Shown here piece after piece: positions 60,930-64,000 of a stretch of 64,000 bases of DNA. Numbering within the stretch: the stretch's first letter is position 1; the number at the start of each line of letters is the position of its first letter. The notes below the pieces were generated by a model. The model was not told the origin of the DNA. It saw only the letters and a list, made by a program, of their open reading frames with translations, and ran no database searches. Source of the stretch: Emiliania huxleyi CCMP1516 (lineage: Eukaryota; Haptophyta; Isochrysidales; Noelaerhabdaceae); the NCBI RefSeq assembly GCF_000372725.1, contig NW_005201392.1:619259-683258 (forward strand), in the 5' to 3' direction. Made by a program: the position numbers and the translations under genes.

Positions 60930-61013
60930 CTAGTCCTTTGTGAGCGCGTCTTTCGCGCCCTTGGCGGCGCCGCCGAGCACGGCGATGGCGCCCTGGAGCT
61001 CGGGGTCGCTCAG
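60930..61013 (-). CDS. Orphan terminal exon
   Basis: Minus strand reads LSDPELQGAIAVLGGAAKGA then KDALTKD and a stop, with GC-rich third positions. An AG precedes it. The DPELQ start recalls STI1-type helices, but the piece is too short to assign. No upstream exon was found. Confidence 0.3.
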   Translation of the reverse strand: MSDPELQGAIAVLGGAAKGAKDALTKD

Positions 61014-61070
61014 CCTTGCCTACGAGGGTGGGGACCAGGAGCGCCGAGCCAGTGGGAGGGCAGGCAAGTA

Positions 61071-61940
61071 TGGCAAAACTGCGAGCTCCCGAGGACGTCT
61101 GGCGCCGAGTGCGTCTGGCACCGGGCACGGAAGCTCGCACTCGGCCGCACGCGATAGTGCTGCCGCGAGAACGCCAGCCATGTACGATATGTCTCGTGTA
61201 CACTCCTCCTGGGTCATGGTCGGTCATATGCAGGACGGCCAGAGTCGCCCACATCGCCTACGCGGTCCCGAGTGTGGTCAGACTGATACACCGCGACTCA
61301 ACGGTTGAGTGCGGCCAGCGCACACAAACGTCGTCGACTGCGGCCTGGCGCGGTGATCATAGGTGCTGGAGACCAGGCAGTATGGGCCTGCAACCTGGCC
61401 ACGCATGAACTCGGTACCTACATTCGCAGAGGCCCGGCAAGGATGGGATCTAGTAGAGTGATTGCGCGCTGAGACCGTACTCCGTGGGTCGCTGGAATGA
61501 CCTGTAGGGAAGTTCAGTGCCGCTGCTCGACTCTCCAGTGTCACAGCCGATGCCTGTGACCTGGCCACCGCCGCACGGTGCTTGAAATCGGCGCCTCCTC
61601 GGGTGTGCCCTCATAGACAGTCTTCGGCGGCGCGTAGTCGACGCGAGAGCTGCCCTACACAGACGTCTACTGTGAACCACCGACGAATAGAGCACAGGTT
61701 TTTGGCCACGAGATCCGCCTTCGAGGTCGAGCCGAGGCTGCCGGCGTCGTCTCTGCTGCTCTGGGCATCACCTGCACAAGCCAAGCAGACTTTGTTGCAA
61801 AAGCGTAGGCGGGTCGACGCGCCGTGTGTTGGGTTCCCATCTCGGCGCGCGCGAGTCCAGGCCGAACCGACTAGCTGCCGCCGCAGCGAGTGCGGCTGGG
61901 CTGCAGGCAGGCCTGTAGCAGGCGCTCGGCACGCTGTCCG
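61071..61940 (+). repeat. 0.9-kb dispersed repeat, copy B
   Basis: Same family and orientation as 46086-46970. The 24-bp terminal inverted repeats that surround copy A are absent here. Confidence 0.85.
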
Positions 61941-62034
61941 GAGGCGCTGTGGCTCACAGGGCGAGCGCCTGTGGCTCGCGAAAAAAGTCGAGAGAGGCGT
62001 TTCACAAATCCGAATCGTTTCAGATTTCTTCCAG

Positions 62035-62167
62035 CCCTCCCTATGACGACGAGCTCTACCAGGCATGGAGGGACGGCGAGATAGGCGAAAAGGACTTGCC
62101 GGAGGAGGTGATGGCTATGACTTTGGACCTTTGCGGAGAGGTGGCGAGCGGAGCAAGCGCGGTGTAG
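62035..62167 (+). CDS. Orphan terminal exon-like frame
   Basis: After an AG acceptor (TTCTTCCAG) the frame reads PPYDDELYQAWRDGEIGEKD then LPEEVMAMTLDLCGEVASGA and stops at 62167. It looks like real acidic coding sequence, but no partner exon was found. Confidence 0.33.
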
Positions 62168-62289
62168 GCGCGCCCACGCGGCGCAGCGGCTCTCCCGCGA
62201 CCATAGCCCCTCCCGCAGCCGCAGCCGTAGCCGCAGCCCCAACTCTTGCTGCTCTTCTAGTGTCGGGTAGTGACCAGGGGTGAGGGGAC

Positions 62290-63720
62290 ACGGATTGAAG
62301 ATCCCTCACACCAAGATCGTGCAGGGCGGGGTCGGGGACACATGTCCCTAAATCCCATCTCGTCTCAGAGTTTGACCGTTTTTATTTATTTATTTATTTA
62401 ATGCGGAACCGCGCAAGAGTTAAATTCAATTGAATATAAAACGAACTCCTGTTGTTATTCGCGTAGCAGAGTATGCATGTACAAAGAGAGACACGGTTCG
62501 ACTTTGGGAGTAGAGCCGTGTGCCGGTCGTGGAGAGTCGTGGAGGGTCGTGGAGTGACGAGTTAACGCCGAGTGTGCGCAAGCCTCAGCCTGCGCTCTCC
62601 TCACAACCTCATCATCGCGGGCGCTCACGACTGGCAAGGCATTGACGTCGCCTTGGCCCTCTTCCCCTCTTGCTATGCGATGTTTTGCACAATGCCGCCG
62701 TTGGCGAGCGCCTTGATCGCCTTGATGGCCTTGGAGATTTCGCGATGCCCGTCCTCCCGGGCGCTTTCCCATTCCAAATACGCGCGCACCACCGCCATCT
62801 CGAAAAAGCCCAATCGGCGGCCAAGGTCCTCCGACTTGTACTTTGAGGAGAGGATCAAGGCGAAAAGACCGAGCAAGTCGACACCGCTGTTAGGTCAGGT
62901 CCTAGGCGTGTCAGTTTAGGGGGGGGGGGGGGTTCGGGATCGTGGGTGCGCAATCTGGGGTTTCCTGGCAGTGCGGATGCCCCACTCGCGCCACGTATGG
63001 TCAGGCGCGAACGGCCTGGTCTCGCCCACCGCCGCCACGACATCGTCCGATCCTGCCCGCAGAACTCGAAAGTCTGACAGGGGCTGCTCCTTCGCCGACT
63101 TGCTATTCCCGCCCCACCACCAGGGCGACGCGATGACGCGAAGCTCAAGCATGGGCTCCAGCACCACCTCACCGTCAAAAGGCCACGAGCGCCGCTCCCA
63201 CCGCGAAAAGACGAAGCGCTTGGGATGGGGCCTGCCCTTGTCGTCGCGCCAGGCCTTGATGACGCCGTAACTGTAGAGCGGCGTCCCGTCTGGTGCTGGC
63301 GGCACGGGCGGCCCGAATGCCAGTTCCGACGAAGGTGCAGCTATCTCCTCCTCAGTAGTGCCAGGGAGATCTCCTACCTTCGATACGCGCCAATAGGCGA
63401 GAGCCTGTCCGTCAGTGTAATTGCCCAGGTAAATCGCTTGGCCCCAGGGATGGAGGACGACTGACAGCCTCTGGCGTGCTGTGCACAGAGCCGAGGGCGC
63501 CTCCGCTCCCATCTCTCCGCGGTATAGCGCACGGAGCCGAGAGCGGCTCTGCGGCTCGGTGGCGGCGAAGTCGTGGCATTCCACCGCGGGATGAGAGGCC
63601 TTGCCTCCGAGCGCCACCTCCTCGATAAGGGGCATGTTCACGGCATAGTTTCCTTTCAGGACGTTGTTAATGAGCTTGATGGTTTTCTTTGTGTCCCAGC
63701 CCCTGCGGCGAGGAGGTGGG
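62290..63720 (-). repeat. Right arm of the 1,431-bp inverted repeat
   Basis: Reverse complement of 59101-60531, equal in length. Homology stops at 63720, where the two outer flanks diverge (only CCAAC shared beyond). Confidence 0.93.
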
Positions 63721-64000
63721 GTGCGGGTTGGCTTTGCGCGGTCGTGGCGCGGTCGCGGCGAGGAGGGGCGCGCGCACCACAGGTAGGTTCCGGCTCGCGT
63801 TGTGCCGGCCAGCGCCCCGGTCACGCCTCCATCGACAGAGGCCAAGGAGTCCGTGGCGATCATCTTAGCCCCAACCGAGTTGTCATAAGGCGATATGTCG
63901 GCGAAGCGGTCCTCGCCAAACGGCGCATCCACCCCAACCTCCGCGAGGCGTTTTTGGTCGCGCAGCGCCGCCTCGTGACGCTCTTCATAGGGCGACGAGG
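62673..64000 (-). CDS. Unrecognised gene, 5' end beyond the window
   Basis: The frame is open from the window edge (position 64000) down: ALRDQKRLAEVGVDAPFGED then RFADISPYDNSVGAKMIATD and SLASVDGGVTGALAGTTRAG. It continues directly into the right-arm copy (WDTKKTIKLINNVLKGNYAV and following) to about 62916. A last exon at about 62888-62673 ends IKALANGGIVQNIA. The CGCCGCAG before GGGCTGGGAC could instead be an acceptor, with a short intron just upstream. The Trp/Arg-rich middle (FSRWERRSWPFDGEVVLEPM) suggests a globular domain; I know no family for it. Since the frame is longer than in the left arm, this is the more complete copy. Confidence 0.5.

Larger units (their letters stand above)
60632..62289. 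other. Spacer between the inverted-repeat arms
   Basis: It holds a hairpin, an orphan minus-strand exon, a copy of the 0.9-kb dispersed repeat and a terminal-exon-like frame, listed separately. No complete gene. Confidence 0.6.

Overview
The window is nuclear DNA from a GC-rich microbial eukaryote, most likely a haptophyte alga. Support comes from multi-exon genes with strongly GC-rich third positions, an unusually large share of GC-AG introns next to GT-AG ones, a four-copy AP2 protein with the GLRLHLSS...TGY signature, and a RAP protein made of near-identical NPQNLANTVWAYATAG repeats. I know both repeat styles from haptophyte and pelagophyte genomes. There is no operon structure, no CRISPR array and no rRNA gene. 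The taxon is inferred from style, not from a marker gene.

Layout. 0-9 kb: a partial membrane-protein gene (-), a TIR element, a carbohydrate sulfotransferase (+), a secreted protein (-), a coiled-coil protein (+), then 3 kb of repeats holding a clean hAT-like element with an 8-bp target duplication. 9-15.3 kb: one large GT77-like glycosyltransferase gene with micro-exons and minisatellite-filled introns. 17-25 kb: an AP2 protein, a soluble HMG-CoA reductase with a mitochondrial-type leader, and an isochorismatase-like hydrolase. 26-37 kb: a RAP protein and a fragment of it, a truncated inverted copy of RPL37, an EF-hand/HEAT protein, a bacterial-type EF-P and the intact RPL37. 37-45.7 kb: a mitochondrial-leader protein with two winged-helix-like repeats, an exostosin-type GT47, an unrecognised Cys-rich protein and a divergent Hsp70 ATPase-domain protein. 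45.7-52.7 kb: mobile and decayed sequence (TIR element, retroelement relic, 10-bp satellite, frameshifted genes). 52.8-58.9 kb: a U-box/Sel1 protein, an uncharacterised protein, an RRM protein and an RNase III-domain gene. 59.1-64 kb: a 1,431-bp inverted repeat around a 100-N gap and about 1.66 kb of spacer.

Functional themes. Three enzymes (sulfotransferase, GT77-like, GT47) point to sulfated cell-surface or secreted polysaccharide synthesis. EF-P, the RAP protein and HMG-CoA reductase point to organelle translation, organelle RNA metabolism and mevalonate synthesis. The genes are independent units; several pairs are divergent and probably share short promoters.

The most interesting signals concern intron birth. 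Two introns about 1.4 kb apart share a 53-nt sequence (49/53 identical) ending in the same acceptor, and a third intron 41 kb away shares about 41 nt of it. In both close cases the flanking exon is duplicated. These look like introner elements. In the RNase III gene another intron is itself a duplicated piece of the exon that follows it. Exon boundaries were placed by eye from splice signals and reading phase; no alignment or database search was run.
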